45,611 nucleotides of DNA from Verrucomicrobiia bacterium. GTDB lineage: Bacteria; Verrucomicrobiota; Verrucomicrobiia; JADLBR01. The translations under genes were made by a program, and so were the position numbers. This document shows, piece after piece, positions 33,216 to 41,097 of this stretch. The stretch covers positions 1-45,611 of the forward strand of contig JADLBR010000269.1 in assembly GCA_020847615.1 (NCBI GenBank), given 5' to 3'. Within the stretch, counting starts at the first letter, position 1. The number at the start of each line of letters is the position of its first letter. The notes under the pieces were generated by a model. It saw nothing but the letters and a program-made list of their open reading frames with translations, made no database searches and had not been told where the DNA came from.

Positions 33216-34469
33216 ATGAGCGTTTTCGTATACGAGGCGGTGCGCCCGAGCGGCGAGCGGGTGAGCGGCACGCTGGACGCGGCCGGGCGCCCGGAGGCGC
33301 TCCGGGAACTGGCCCGCCTCGGGCTCCAGGCCCTGCGGCTGGACGTGGAGGGCGCGCGCCCATCCGGTGCGAAAGCTGGCGCCAAGGCCGGCGCGGCGGC
33401 CAAGGGCGCGCAGGCCGTCGCGACCGTTCGGCTGCGCAAGACCGACGTGCTGCTCTTCACCGAGGACCTGGCGGATCTCCTGGACGCGGGCATGCAGCTC
33501 GAGCCGGCGTTGCGCATCATGGAGGAGCGCCAGCAGAGCGCCAGGCTGCGCGCCGCGGCGGGCTCGCTGCGGGCTCAGGTGCGCGAGGGCGTGAGCTTCG
33601 CCAGGGCCCTGAGCCGCACGTCGTCGGGATTCGGCGACCTGTACTGCAATCTGGTGGAGGCGGGGGAACTCAGCGGCTCGCTCTCGCAGATCCTGCGCAA
33701 GCAGGCGGAATACCTCGCCGCCGCGCTGGAATTGCAGAGCCGCATCGGGAGCGCGCTCATCTACCCGGCGCTGCTGGTTGGCGCGATCGTGCTGATGCTC
33801 GTGGTCTTCGTGCTGTTCGTGATCCCGCGGTTCGTCGGCCTCTTCACCGCGATGGACTCGGACATGCCGGCCGCCTTTCGCATGCTGCTCTCCGCGCGCT
33901 CGTTCGTGGAGAGGTACTGGTGGCTGGTGCTCGGGGGCGGGGCGCTGGCGGGCATTGGCATCTGGAGCGGGCTGCGCAACCCCGCGGGGAGACGCTGGTG
34001 GCACGAGGCGCAGCTCAAGATCCCCGTGATGGGCTCCATCCTGCGGTTGCGCATCGAGGCCCAGATCACCCACACCCTCGGGGCGCTCGTGACCAATGGC
34101 CTGCCGTTGCTCAAGACCCTCCAGCTCACCAACCGAGCCAACCCCAACCTCTATCTCCGGGAGCGGTTCGAGGACGTGGTCAAGGCCGTCGAGGAGGGCG
34201 GCAGCCTCAGCCGGGCGCTGGCCAAGACGGGCGCATTGCCCGCCACGAGCATCGACATGATCACCGTCGGCGAGCAGACGGGCCGCCTCGGCCCCGCGTT
34301 GACCAAGATATCCAAGCGCGAGGAGAAACGCCTCACGACCGCCATGGAGCGGCTCACCCAACTGATCCCGCCGGTCATCATCGTGATCATGGCCCTGGCG
34401 GTGCTCTCCGTCGCCTACTCGATCTTCACCGGGATCTATGAGTCGATCGGCGGGCTGAGGACGAAATAG
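33216..34469 (+). CDS. gspF: GspF/PilC-type inner-membrane platform protein
   Basis: The 417-residue protein begins MSVFVYEAVRPSGERVSGTL, the usual GspF start. It has two T2SSF domains (about 75-200 and 275-400), each with the DLADLLDAGMQLEPALRI / LGALVTNGLPLLKTLQL pattern. Transmembrane segments are clear (ALLVGAIVLMLVVFVLFVIP, WWLVLGGGALAGIGIW, PPVIIVIMALAVLSVAYSIF). It pairs with the GspE ATPase just upstream. No pseudopilin, secretin or GspC-M gene follows, so the rest of the machine is encoded elsewhere. An alanine/lysine-rich linker (about 48-68) is slightly longer than usual. A REP-like doublet follows the stop by 36 bp. Confidence 0.93.
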   Translation: MSVFVYEAVRPSGERVSGTLDAAGRPEALRELARLGLQALRLDVEGARPSGAKAGAKAGAAAKGAQAVATVRLRKTDVLLFTEDLADLLDAGMQLEPALRIMEERQQSARLRAAAGSLRAQVREGVSFARALSRTSSGFGDLYCNLVEAGELSGSLSQILRKQAEYLAAALELQSRIGSALIYPALLVGAIVLMLVVFVLFVIPRFVGLFTAMDSDMPAAFRMLLSARSFVERYWWLVLGGGALAGIGIWSGLRNPAGRRWWHEAQLKIPVMGSILRLRIEAQITHTLGALVTNGLPLLKTLQLTNRANPNLYLRERFEDVVKAVEEGGSLSRALAKTGALPATSIDMITVGEQTGRLGPALTKISKREEKRLTTAMERLTQLIPPVIIVIMALAVLSVAYSIFTGIYESIGGLRTK

Positions 34470-34504
34470 GCGGCGCCGGCGACGGGGCTGATTCGAAAAG
34501 ACCT

Positions 34505-34555
34505 GTGGCCGAACGCGTAAGCGTTTGGTGGCCCAGGCCTCACGGCCTCGGCTAC
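34505..34555. repeat. REP-like doublet downstream of gspF
   Basis: The left unit starts GTGGCCGAACGCGTAAGCGT, where GTGG replaces GTAG; its stem pairs GAACGC with GCGTTT. The right unit has CCAGGCCTCACGGCCTCGG before CTAC (34552-34555). The frame GTxGCCGAA...CGGCTAC matches the other doublets, while the right stem sequence is different. It is probably a terminator for gspEF. The remaining 113 bp to the next gene show nothing else. Confidence 0.75.
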
Positions 34556-34668
34556 ATTTTTGTCATCGGAAGTGCTGCGAATGCGCGGGGGCGCCCGCCC
34601 CGCGCTGGGTTTCCGGATCGGGTGGCCGCCTGTTGGGCTTGGAAGAATCGGCCAGGTCCTTAGGCTGC

Positions 34669-35409
34669 ATGATCGAAGACATGAGAGTCTATCGGGTAGA
34701 CTTGCACCATCACGTGGACACCGACCCTCGGGATGTCATCGGCTACAGCGCCGTGGAGTTGGCGGAGGCGGCGCGGGGGCACGGGCTGGAAGCGATCGCG
34801 GTGACGCCGCACGACGGGATATTCGATGATCCGGCTGCCGTCAGGGCGGCGGCGGAGATCGGCGTGCTGCTGATCCCGGGGATCGAGAAAAAGATCGGGG
34901 GCCGCGAGGTCCTGATCCTCAACGTGGGACCGGGCGAGGTGCCCGGGGCATTTTCTTTCGACGATCTGCGGAGGCTGCGGGCGGCGGCGGGGGAGAGGAT
35001 CCTGACGATCGCGCCGCACCCGTTCTATCCCCTGAGCACGAGCCTGGGGCGGGAGATGGACGCGGTGGCGGATTGCATCGATGCCGTGGAGGTGGCGCAC
35101 CTGCACGGTTTCGGGATCGATCCGAACGCGCGCGCGGAGCGGTGGGCCCGGGCGCGCGGGAAGACGCTGGTGGCCAATTCGGACACCCACGATCTGGCCC
35201 TGCTGGGGAGGAACTACACCGAGGTGGAAGCCGACGGGCCCGGGGCGATGGCCCTGTTTCGGGCGATCCGGTCGGGCCGCTGCCGTGCGCGGACCGCGCC
35301 GATCTCGTTCGTGGGGCTGGTGCGGTTCGCGTTCGGTGTCGTCTTGTACCAGACGGTGATGCGGCTAGCCTTCCGCGATGGACGACGCCGCGACCGCAGC
35401 ATTTCTTGA
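34669..35409 (+). CDS. PHP-domain metal-dependent phosphoesterase
   Basis: The 246-residue protein has the PHP metal-binding motifs in order: DLHHHVDTD (near residue 12), TPHDGIFDD, PGIEKKI, APHPFYP, VAHLHGF and NSDTHDL. PHP proteins of this stand-alone kind hydrolyse phosphate esters or small nucleotides, with three metals. It is cytoplasmic. The start is either ATG 34669 or ATG 34681 (MRVYRVDLHHH); neither has a strong ribosome site. The 3' end overlaps the M20 peptidase start by 32 bp in another frame, so the two are likely co-transcribed. The substrate cannot be told from the sequence. Confidence 0.82.
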   Translation: MIEDMRVYRVDLHHHVDTDPRDVIGYSAVELAEAARGHGLEAIAVTPHDGIFDDPAAVRAAAEIGVLLIPGIEKKIGGREVLILNVGPGEVPGAFSFDDLRRLRAAAGERILTIAPHPFYPLSTSLGREMDAVADCIDAVEVAHLHGFGIDPNARAERWARARGKTLVANSDTHDLALLGRNYTEVEADGPGAMALFRAIRSGRCRARTAPISFVGLVRFAFGVVLYQTVMRLAFRDGRRRDRSIS

Positions 35410-36715
35410 GCTCCTGAGATTCCCGAGCATCTCGACCGAGCCCGCGCACCGGGGGGACGTCGAGGCGTGCGCGCGGTGGGTCGTGGCGAGATTTCGCGCG
35501 ATGGGGCTGGAGGCGGAGCTGTGCCCGACGGCGGGGCATCCGGTGGTGTGGGCGCGCAACGCCCATCGCCCGGGGCGGAGGACGGTGATGATCTATGGGC
35601 ACTACGACGTGCAGCCCGCGGACCCGTTGGAACTCTGGGAGCATCCGCCCTTCGAGCCGAGGGTGCGGGATGGCGTCGTGACCGCGCGGGGCGCGACGGA
35701 CAACAAGGGGCAGTTCTTCGCCCACATGCTCGGCATCGAGGGGGCGTTGCGAGAGCGCGGGGAATTGCCGGTGAACCTGATTTTTCTGGTCGAGGGCGAG
35801 GAGGAGGTCGGCAGCCCGAGCCTGGTGCCATTCCTGGAAGCGAATCGCGAGCGCCTGCGGTGCGACGTGATCGCGCTGTCGGATACGGGGATGGTCGCGC
35901 GGGGGCACCCGACGTTCTCGTACGGGCTGCGCGGGCTCACGGCGCTGGAGTTGCGGGTCACGGGGCCGGCGACGGACCTGCACTCCGGCATCTATGGCGG
36001 CGCGGTGGCCAATCCGGCGATGGCGCTGGCGCGGCTGTTGGCATCGCTGCACGACGAGGGTGGGCGGGTCGCGGTTCCGGGGTTCTACGATGGCGTTCGC
36101 GCGGTGGAGCCGTGGGAGCGCGAGGCGTGGTCGGGTTTGCCGATGGGCGAGGGGTTGCTGCTGGAGATGACGGGCGCGCCACGGCTCGATGGCGAGGTTG
36201 GTTTCACGGCGCTGGAGAGGATATGGGCGCGCCCGACGGCCGAGATCAACGGCATGGGTTCCGGCTACCAGGGGCCCGGCAGCAAGACCGTGCTCCCGTC
36301 GCACGCCTTCGCGAAACTGACGTTCCGGCTTGTGCCGGACCAGGAACCCGCGGAGATCCAGGACAAGGTGATCGCGCACCTTCGGGCGAGGTGTCCCGCA
36401 TCGGTGAGGCTGGATATCGAGCGGGGGCACAGCGGGTCGCCCTATCTCGTCGATCCCCGCGCGGGTTTCGGGGCCGCGGCGTGCCGCGCGCTGAGGCGCA
36501 CCTTCGGGGGCAAGGAACCTGCCCTGGTGCGCGAGGGCGGGAGCGTGCCGATCGTGGCGGACTTCAAGCGCATCCTGGGCGCGGATGCCCTGCTGCTGGG
36601 GCTGGCGTTGCCCGATTGCCGGATACACGCCCCCAACGAGAATTTCCCTCTCGAGAATCTGGAGTATGGCGCGCGGCTGAACAGGGCGCTGCTGGAGGAG
36701 ATCGCCGCCGCGTGA
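35378..36715 (+). CDS. M20 family metallopeptidase (dipeptidase)
   Basis: The 445-residue protein has the two-zinc M20 site: GHYDVQP (His75, Asp77), ARGATDNKGQ (Asp108, bridging), EGEEEVGSP (base Glu and metal Glu, about 141-143), LSDTG (Asp169) and a late HAPNENF. A dimerisation domain (VTGPATDLHSGIYGGAVANP) sits between the halves. This layout fits dipeptidases of the ArgE/DapE/CNDP-like group, which cleave dipeptides or acyl-amino acids in the cytoplasm. The N-terminus starts directly with the family helix (FLELLRFPSIST), which supports ATG 35378. It overlaps the PHP gene upstream, and the antiporter begins 24 bp downstream, so all three form a likely operon. Confidence 0.92.
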   Translation: MDDAATAAFLELLRFPSISTEPAHRGDVEACARWVVARFRAMGLEAELCPTAGHPVVWARNAHRPGRRTVMIYGHYDVQPADPLELWEHPPFEPRVRDGVVTARGATDNKGQFFAHMLGIEGALRERGELPVNLIFLVEGEEEVGSPSLVPFLEANRERLRCDVIALSDTGMVARGHPTFSYGLRGLTALELRVTGPATDLHSGIYGGAVANPAMALARLLASLHDEGGRVAVPGFYDGVRAVEPWEREAWSGLPMGEGLLLEMTGAPRLDGEVGFTALERIWARPTAEINGMGSGYQGPGSKTVLPSHAFAKLTFRLVPDQEPAEIQDKVIAHLRARCPASVRLDIERGHSGSPYLVDPRAGFGAAACRALRRTFGGKEPALVREGGSVPIVADFKRILGADALLLGLALPDCRIHAPNENFPLENLEYGARLNRALLEEIAAA

Positions 36716-36739
36716 GGCGGGCGCGCGGCGGGACGTCGC

Positions 36740-38299
36740 ATGGCGAGAACCCTCACCGTCGCCCTGCTGTGGGCATCGACGTTCGCGTTCTGCGGTGCGG
36801 AAGGGGGGCTGCGCGCCGTGTGGCCGAGCGCGGTGGCGCTGGGGACGGCGTTTCTGTTGCGGCGGGTGCTGGTGGGGCTGATGGCGGGTGCGGCGGCCGG
36901 CGCGCTGCTGTTGGCCGGGGGCGATCCGGTGGCGGGGTTCGTGGGTCTGTTCGACGCGCACGTGATTCCGGTGCTGACCAACAGGTGGAACGCGTGCGCG
37001 ATTGTGTTCACGCTGCTGGTGGGCGGGTTTGCGGCGCTCGTGGAGCATGGCGGTGGCGCGGCGGCGGTCATCCGGCGGCTGGTTGGGGAGGGGAGCACCG
37101 CGGGTGCCCGCGTGCAGTGGGCGACCTATGTGTTTGGGCTGATGTGCTTCTTTGATGGGTTGGCGAGCAGCGCCCTGGTGGGGCGCACGATGCGCCCGCT
37201 GGCGGCGCGGGCCGGGGTATCGGGCGCCAAGCTGTCGTTCCTGGTGGATTCGACGAGTTCGCCGGTGACCTGCGTGGCGCTGGTGTCGACGTGGATCGCG
37301 TTCCAGCTTTCGCTGATCCAGGGGAATCTGCCGGCCCCGGCGCTGCCGTCGGGGGCGTACGCGATGTTCCTGGCCTCGATACCGAGGAATTTCTACTGCC
37401 TGTTCACGCTGGCGCTGGTGGCCGCGGTGATCGCGCGGCAGTGGGACATCGGCCCGATGCGCGGGGCCCGCGTCGCCGGGGCGCACGATGGGGGCGAAGT
37501 GGAGGCGGGCGGTGGGCCCGCGGGGCTGTGGCGTGCCGCGATTCCGGTCGCGTGCCTGGTCGTCGGGCTGCCCCTGGGGCTGTGGGTCGATGGCGCGAGG
37601 CGCGGCGGGCCGGACGGTGCCGCGGTTGGCGTGGTGGAGGCTTTCGGGCGCGCGGATGCGGCGCTCGTCCTGGTCTGCGCGGCGGCGTTCGCGTGCCTGG
37701 TCGCGTTCGCCTGCAATGTCACGCGGCAGGGGTGGCGAAGGGCGCCCGAGGTGTACCTGGATGGGGTCACGCGGTTCTTCCTGCCGGTGCTGATCATCGC
37801 GGCGGCGTGGACGCTGGGCTCGACGCTCAAGGCGCTGGGCGCGCCGAAGGTTCTGGCGTCGTGGTTGTCGATGGGGTTTCCGGCCGCGTGGTTCCCCGCC
37901 GTGGTGTTTCTCGTGGGTTCGGTCGTCTCGTTTGCGACGGGCACCTCCTGGGGCACGATGGCGGTGATGATGCCGCTGGCGCTGCCGGCGGCCCAGGCGC
38001 TGGGGGCGGCTGACGCGGCATCGGCCCACGGCCTGATCGCCTCGACGGTGGCGGCGGTTTTCAGCGGCGCGGTGTTCGGCGATCACTGTTCGCCGGTGAG
38101 CGACACGACGATTATTTCCGCGATGGCCAGCGGCGTGGAGACCGTGGAGCACGTGAGGACGCAGTTGCCCTATGCGCTGATCTCCGCCGCGATGGCGACG
38201 TGCGTCGGGTTCGTGCCGCTGGGATTCGGCGCCCCGCCGTGGGCGTGCCTCCTGGTCGGGGGTTTCGGGATCGCGATGCTGACTCGCGTGCGCCCATAG
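36740..38299 (+). CDS. nhaC: NhaC-type Na+/H+ antiporter family protein
   Basis: The 519-residue membrane protein has about 11-12 hydrophobic segments and the NhaC signatures MCFFDGLASSALVGRTMRPL, VDSTSSPVTCVALVSTWIAF, SFATGTSWGTMAVMMPLAL and FGDHCSPVSDTTIISAMAS. Members exchange sodium for protons, or malate for lactate, or carry amino acids, so the substrate is not certain. A signal-like N-terminus (LLWASTFAFCGAEG) precedes the first conserved helix. It follows the M20 peptidase by 24 bp. The stop TAG (38297-38299) is part of an ATAGCCAAACGC sequence that looks like the head of a degenerate REP unit. Confidence 0.87.
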   Translation: MARTLTVALLWASTFAFCGAEGGLRAVWPSAVALGTAFLLRRVLVGLMAGAAAGALLLAGGDPVAGFVGLFDAHVIPVLTNRWNACAIVFTLLVGGFAALVEHGGGAAAVIRRLVGEGSTAGARVQWATYVFGLMCFFDGLASSALVGRTMRPLAARAGVSGAKLSFLVDSTSSPVTCVALVSTWIAFQLSLIQGNLPAPALPSGAYAMFLASIPRNFYCLFTLALVAAVIARQWDIGPMRGARVAGAHDGGEVEAGGGPAGLWRAAIPVACLVVGLPLGLWVDGARRGGPDGAAVGVVEAFGRADAALVLVCAAAFACLVAFACNVTRQGWRRAPEVYLDGVTRFFLPVLIIAAAWTLGSTLKALGAPKVLASWLSMGFPAAWFPAVVFLVGSVVSFATGTSWGTMAVMMPLALPAAQALGAADAASAHGLIASTVAAVFSGAVFGDHCSPVSDTTIISAMASGVETVEHVRTQLPYALISAAMATCVGFVPLGFGAPPWACLLVGGFGIAMLTRVRP

Positions 38300-38369
38300 C
38301 CAAACGCTGCCCGCCTGGTCGTGGAGGGGCCACGCGTTGGAACACCCACGGTCTGGCGACCGTGGCTAC
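38296..38369. repeat. REP-like element overlapping the nhaC stop
   Basis: It starts ATAGCCAAACGC (degenerate GTAGCCGAACGC) and ends with the perfect hairpin CCACGGTCTGGCGACCGTGG followed by CTAC (38366-38369). The outer heads point away from each other, one to each convergent gene. The inner part (CCCGCCTGGTCGTGGAGGGG) is disordered. The TAG of the head is the stop codon of the antiporter gene. Confidence 0.65.
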
Positions 38370-38425
38370 GGATTTCCGGCCCCGCGAGCCGCCAGCAACC
38401 TCCCCGCGTCCCTGCGCGAGGATCC

Positions 38426-38563
38426 AATTTTCGAGCTGGATCCCATCCGGCAACCGCCGGATCACCGGAGGTGAAAATGTATCCCATCTGGCCACAGATG
38501 GGATCGTTCGATCCGCCCGCGGGTCCACGGCCTGGCGGCCGTGGCTACGAATTTTCGAGCTAG
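38426..38563. repeat. Composite REP-like cluster downstream of the DegT gene
   Basis: It contains AATTTTCGAGC (38426), the CATCCGGCAACCGCCGGA block (38444), a local inverted pair ATCCCATCTGG/CAGATGGGATC (38481-38508), then the hairpin CCACGGCCTGGCGGCCGTGG (38525-38544) with CTAC (38545-38548) and AATTTTCGAGCTAG to the end. On the minus strand the hairpin follows the DegT stop directly and should stop transcription. The same modules recur at 39801-39872 in a different order. Confidence 0.8.
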
Positions 38564-39714
38564 CGAAAAAACGAGACCACGCCGGTGACGACGGCCTCGA
38601 TCTGCGCCGGGGTGAGTTCGGGGTACATCGGCAGGGCGAGGGTTTCGGCGGACGCGGTTTCCGATTCCGGGAAGTCGCCCCGCTTGTGCCCGAGGTGCCG
38701 GAAGCACTCCTGCTCGTGCAGGGCGAGCGGGTAATAGATCTCGCATCCGATGCCGCGCTCGGCGAGGTGGGCGCGGAGGGCGTCGCGCCGTGGGGCGCGG
38801 ATGACGAATTGGTGATAGACGTGGCGGCGCCCCGGGAGTTCGGGCGGGAGGACGATGCCGTCGCGGGCCGCGATCGAATCGCGGGCGAGCCCCGCCTCGT
38901 CAAACAGTCGGCGATAGAGGGCGGCGGCATCGGTGCGGGCGTGCTGCCAGCGCTCCAGGTGGGGAAGCTTGACGCGCAGGATCGCGGCCTGGATGGCATC
39001 CAGCCGGAAATTGCCGCCCACGGTGGCATGGTAGTATCTGGGCTCCATGCCGTGGTTGCGCGTGCGGCGCAGTGCATCCGCGAGGCGCGGGTCATTCGTG
39101 GTGACCATGCCCGCATCGCCGGCGGCGCCGAGGTTCTTGGTTGGGTAGAAACTGAAGCACCCCATCAGGCCGAGGGAACCGGCCCGGCGATCGCCGAGTT
39201 CCGCGCCGATGGCCTGCGCGGCGTCCTCGATGACGGGCAGTTCGTTGCGGCATGCGATCTCGCAAATCTCGTCCATCGCGGCGATCTGGCCGTAGAGGTG
39301 GACGGGCATGATCGCCCGGGTGCGCGGGGTGATGGCCGCGGCGACGCGAGCGGGATCGATGTTGAAGGACCCCGGCTCGATGTCGGCGAAGACGGGCCGC
39401 GCGCCGAGGCGCTGGATGCAGCCCGCGGTGGCAAAGAAGGTGTATGGGGTGGTGATGACCTCGTCGCCGGGGCCGATCCCGAGGGCCATCATGGCGGCTA
39501 GCAGGGCATCGGTGCCGGAGGACATCCCGACCGCGTGCGCGCAGCCGCAATATTCGGCGATCTCGCGCTCGAGGGCCTCGACCTCGGGGCCGAGGATGAA
39601 GCGCCCCGATGCCATGACGCGGAGTACCGAGGCCTCGGCCTCCTGGCGGATGGAGGGGTACTGGCCCGCGAGATCAAACTGGGGCACCGCAGTGCGCATG
39701 GGGGCATCGCTCAT
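38560..39714 (-). CDS. DegT/DnrJ/EryC1/StrS family PLP aminotransferase
   Basis: The 384-residue protein is full length for the sugar aminotransferase family. Seen are [16 protein letters not shown] at the start, [20 protein letters not shown], the PLP-binding Asp164 ([12 protein letters not shown]), the Schiff-base Lys193 ([16 protein letters not shown]), and [14 protein letters not shown]. These enzymes put an amino group on keto-sugar nucleotides for cell-surface glycans or antibiotics. No sugar-nucleotide epimerase or glycosyltransferase is nearby, so the product is unknown. The stop TAG lies on the edge of a repeat block (CTAGCTCGAAAATTC). It is convergent with nhaC. Confidence 0.93.
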   Translation of the reverse strand: MSDAPMRTAVPQFDLAGQYPSIRQEAEASVLRVMASGRFILGPEVEALEREIAEYCGCAHAVGMSSGTDALLAAMMALGIGPGDEVITTPYTFFATAGCIQRLGARPVFADIEPGSFNIDPARVAAAITPRTRAIMPVHLYGQIAAMDEICEIACRNELPVIEDAAQAIGAELGDRRAGSLGLMGCFSFYPTKNLGAAGDAGMVTTNDPRLADALRRTRNHGMEPRYYHATVGGNFRLDAIQAAILRVKLPHLERWQHARTDAAALYRRLFDEAGLARDSIAARDGIVLPPELPGRRHVYHQFVIRAPRRDALRAHLAERGIGCEIYYPLALHEQECFRHLGHKRGDFPESETASAETLALPMYPELTPAQIEAVVTGVVSFFR

Positions 39715-39800
39715 CGGGGGCGGGAGCGTATCCTAAGGGGGGCACACTTGGACAGCGTTTTTCGAGAAACGGGGACGCGCGCGGAGATTCACCCGCCCGT

Positions 39801-39843
39801 GGGTCCACGGTCTGGCGACCGTGGCTACGAATTTTCGAGCTAG
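39801..39843. repeat. REP-like hairpin upstream of the DegT gene
   Basis: GGGTCCACGGTCTGGCGACC then GTGG CTAC (39825-39828) and GAATTTTCGAGCTAG. It is identical in layout to 38521-38563, with two compensating stem changes (CGGTC/GACCG in place of CGGCC/GGCCG), so base pairing is kept. It adjoins the next composite element. Confidence 0.8.
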
Positions 39844-39847
39844 ATTC

Positions 39848-39956
39848 CATCCGGCGGCCGCCGGACCACCGGCTTGGGAAAATGTAGCCGAAGCCGTGCG
39901 GCTTTGGCGGCCAAACGCTTACGCGTTCGGCTACGGGAGGCGATGCGGCAATTTTG
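39848..39956. repeat. Composite REP-like element containing the end of the kinase gene
   Basis: It has CATCCGGCGGCCGCCGGA, then GTAGCCGAAGCCGTGCGGCT (GTAG at 39884), then CCAAACGCTTACGCGTTCGG with CTAC at 39931-39934, and a flank ending AATTTTGG. The two hairpin units are inverted with respect to each other. On the minus strand the right unit's GTAG supplies the TAG stop of the P-loop kinase. The flank AAAATTGCCGCATCGCCTCC, shared with 20806-20827, encodes that gene's last seven residues. Confidence 0.8.
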
Positions 39957-40563
39957 GAGCCAGGCGCCGTTGGATCTCGGCGACGAGGCGGCGGGGAAAG
40001 GCGCGATCGCGCGCGGGGCGCCAGAGGTGACGGGCGTGGCGCGCCGAGGGGGCAATGAAACGGTCGTGCATCGGATGGACGAAGTGCTCCCAGAGCCTGA
40101 GGGTTTCCTCCAGCGGGATGCCCCGCGTTTCGCTGTCGCGTCGGATGCGGCGCATCAGGCGGATGTCGGAGGGAACATCGACAAATACGCGCACGTCGAT
40201 GCGACGGCGCAGGGCGGGTCGGTGGAGAACGAAGAGGCCCTCGAGGAGGATCACGGGGGCGGGTTCGACGCGCCGTGTCCCCGCCAGGCGCGCGTGGGTG
40301 GCGTATTCATACTTTGGGGCATCGATGGGCCGCCCTTTGCGGAGGGCGTCGAGATCCCGGAGGAGTCCGGCCGCGTCGATGGACGAGGGGTGGTCAAAGT
40401 TGACGCGCAGGATCTCCTCGGGCGACAGCGCGGATCGGTCGCGGAAGTACCAGTCCTCGCGGAGGCGAGTCGCGCGGACGGGCAATCGCCGCGCGAGTTC
40501 GTCCGCGAGCCACGACTTTCCGGAGGCGGTGCCGCCTGCGATGCCGACGACCAGGGGTGCCAT
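39931..40563 (-). CDS. Uridine kinase-like P-loop kinase
   Basis: The 210-residue protein begins MAPLVVGIAGGTASGKSWLA, with a Walker A at residues 8-18. It continues with the uridine kinase pattern: REDWYFRD (substrate loop Asp), VNFDHPSSIDAAGLLRDLDA, VILLEGLFVLHRP, and RRIRRDSETRG as lid helix. It should phosphorylate a nucleoside (uridine or cytidine) or a related small molecule. The start is the ATG at 40563, directly before the Walker strand. The last codons (KLPHRLP, stop) coincide with a flank repeated elsewhere, so the C-terminal tail is repeat-derived. It is divergent from the DUF423 gene across 94 bp. Confidence 0.85.
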   Translation of the reverse strand: MAPLVVGIAGGTASGKSWLADELARRLPVRATRLREDWYFRDRSALSPEEILRVNFDHPSSIDAAGLLRDLDALRKGRPIDAPKYEYATHARLAGTRRVEPAPVILLEGLFVLHRPALRRRIDVRVFVDVPSDIRLMRRIRRDSETRGIPLEETLRLWEHFVHPMHDRFIAPSARHARHLWRPARDRAFPRRLVAEIQRRLAPKLPHRLP

Positions 40564-40657
40564 GGCCGGAGTGTATCCAAGGCGGTGGGCGGAGGGTAGC
40601 CCCCAGTGCGGTATCACCCGGGTTGCATTTTGCCGCCGCCGTCGGATAGATGGGGCC

Positions 40658-41020
40658 ATGAGTTCCCTGGGCGCGCGGCGCATATCGGCGGTGTTTGGTT
40701 TCCTGGCGGTGGCCCTTGGTGCGTTCGGCGCGCACGGGCTCAAGGCGGTGTTGGCGGAGCATGGGACGACCGCGATCTGGCAGACCGCGGTGCTTTACCA
40801 TCTCGTGCACGCCGTGGTGGCGTGGGCCGTCGCGGCGCGCGAGCCACTCCGCCGGTTGCCGTGGTGGTCGTTCGTCGCGGGGATCACGATCTTCAGCGGC
40901 ACCCTGTACGTCTTGGCCGTGACCGGCATCCGGTGGCTCGGGGCCATCACGCCGCTCGGCGGCGTCGCGCTGCTGGTGGGCTGGGCGGCGCTGGCGGCGG
41001 AGAAGAGGGCGGCCCAGTAA
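40658..41020 (+). CDS. DUF423 family small membrane protein
   Basis: The 120-residue protein has four hydrophobic segments and the DUF423 signature LGAFGAHGLKAVL near residue 22, followed by WQTAVLYHLVHAVVAW and FSGTLYVLAVTGIRWLGAIT. Family members are integral inner-membrane proteins of unknown role. The ATG at 40658 gives the standard family length; the frame is open upstream but opposite the kinase gene. It is divergent from the kinase gene and convergent with the large lyase gene. Confidence 0.9.
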   Translation: MSSLGARRISAVFGFLAVALGAFGAHGLKAVLAEHGTTAIWQTAVLYHLVHAVVAWAVAAREPLRRLPWWSFVAGITIFSGTLYVLAVTGIRWLGAITPLGGVALLVGWAALAAEKRAAQ

Positions 41021-41040
41021 CCCGTCGCGGTGGCGGGGCG

Positions 41041-41066
41041 GGCCAAACGCTGGCGCGCTCGGCTAC
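41041..41066. repeat. Single REP-like unit between DUF423 and lyase genes
   Basis: GGCCAAACGCTGGCGCGCTC then GGCTAC (CTAC 41063-41066). It matches the right-hand units at 19289, 20805 and 39934, but its stem is less well paired. The GTAG head (minus strand) points to the lyase gene's stop, 32 bp away. Only one unit of the doublet is present. Confidence 0.7.
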
Positions 41067-41097
41067 GGGATTTGCGTTCGGGGACGCGAGCGGAGTT

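Noticed and set aside
34919-38152. Open frame of 1077 codons on the minus strand
   Set aside because: It is antisense to the PHP, M20 and NhaC genes, all of which have clear motifs. Composition is low complexity (Arg, His, Pro).
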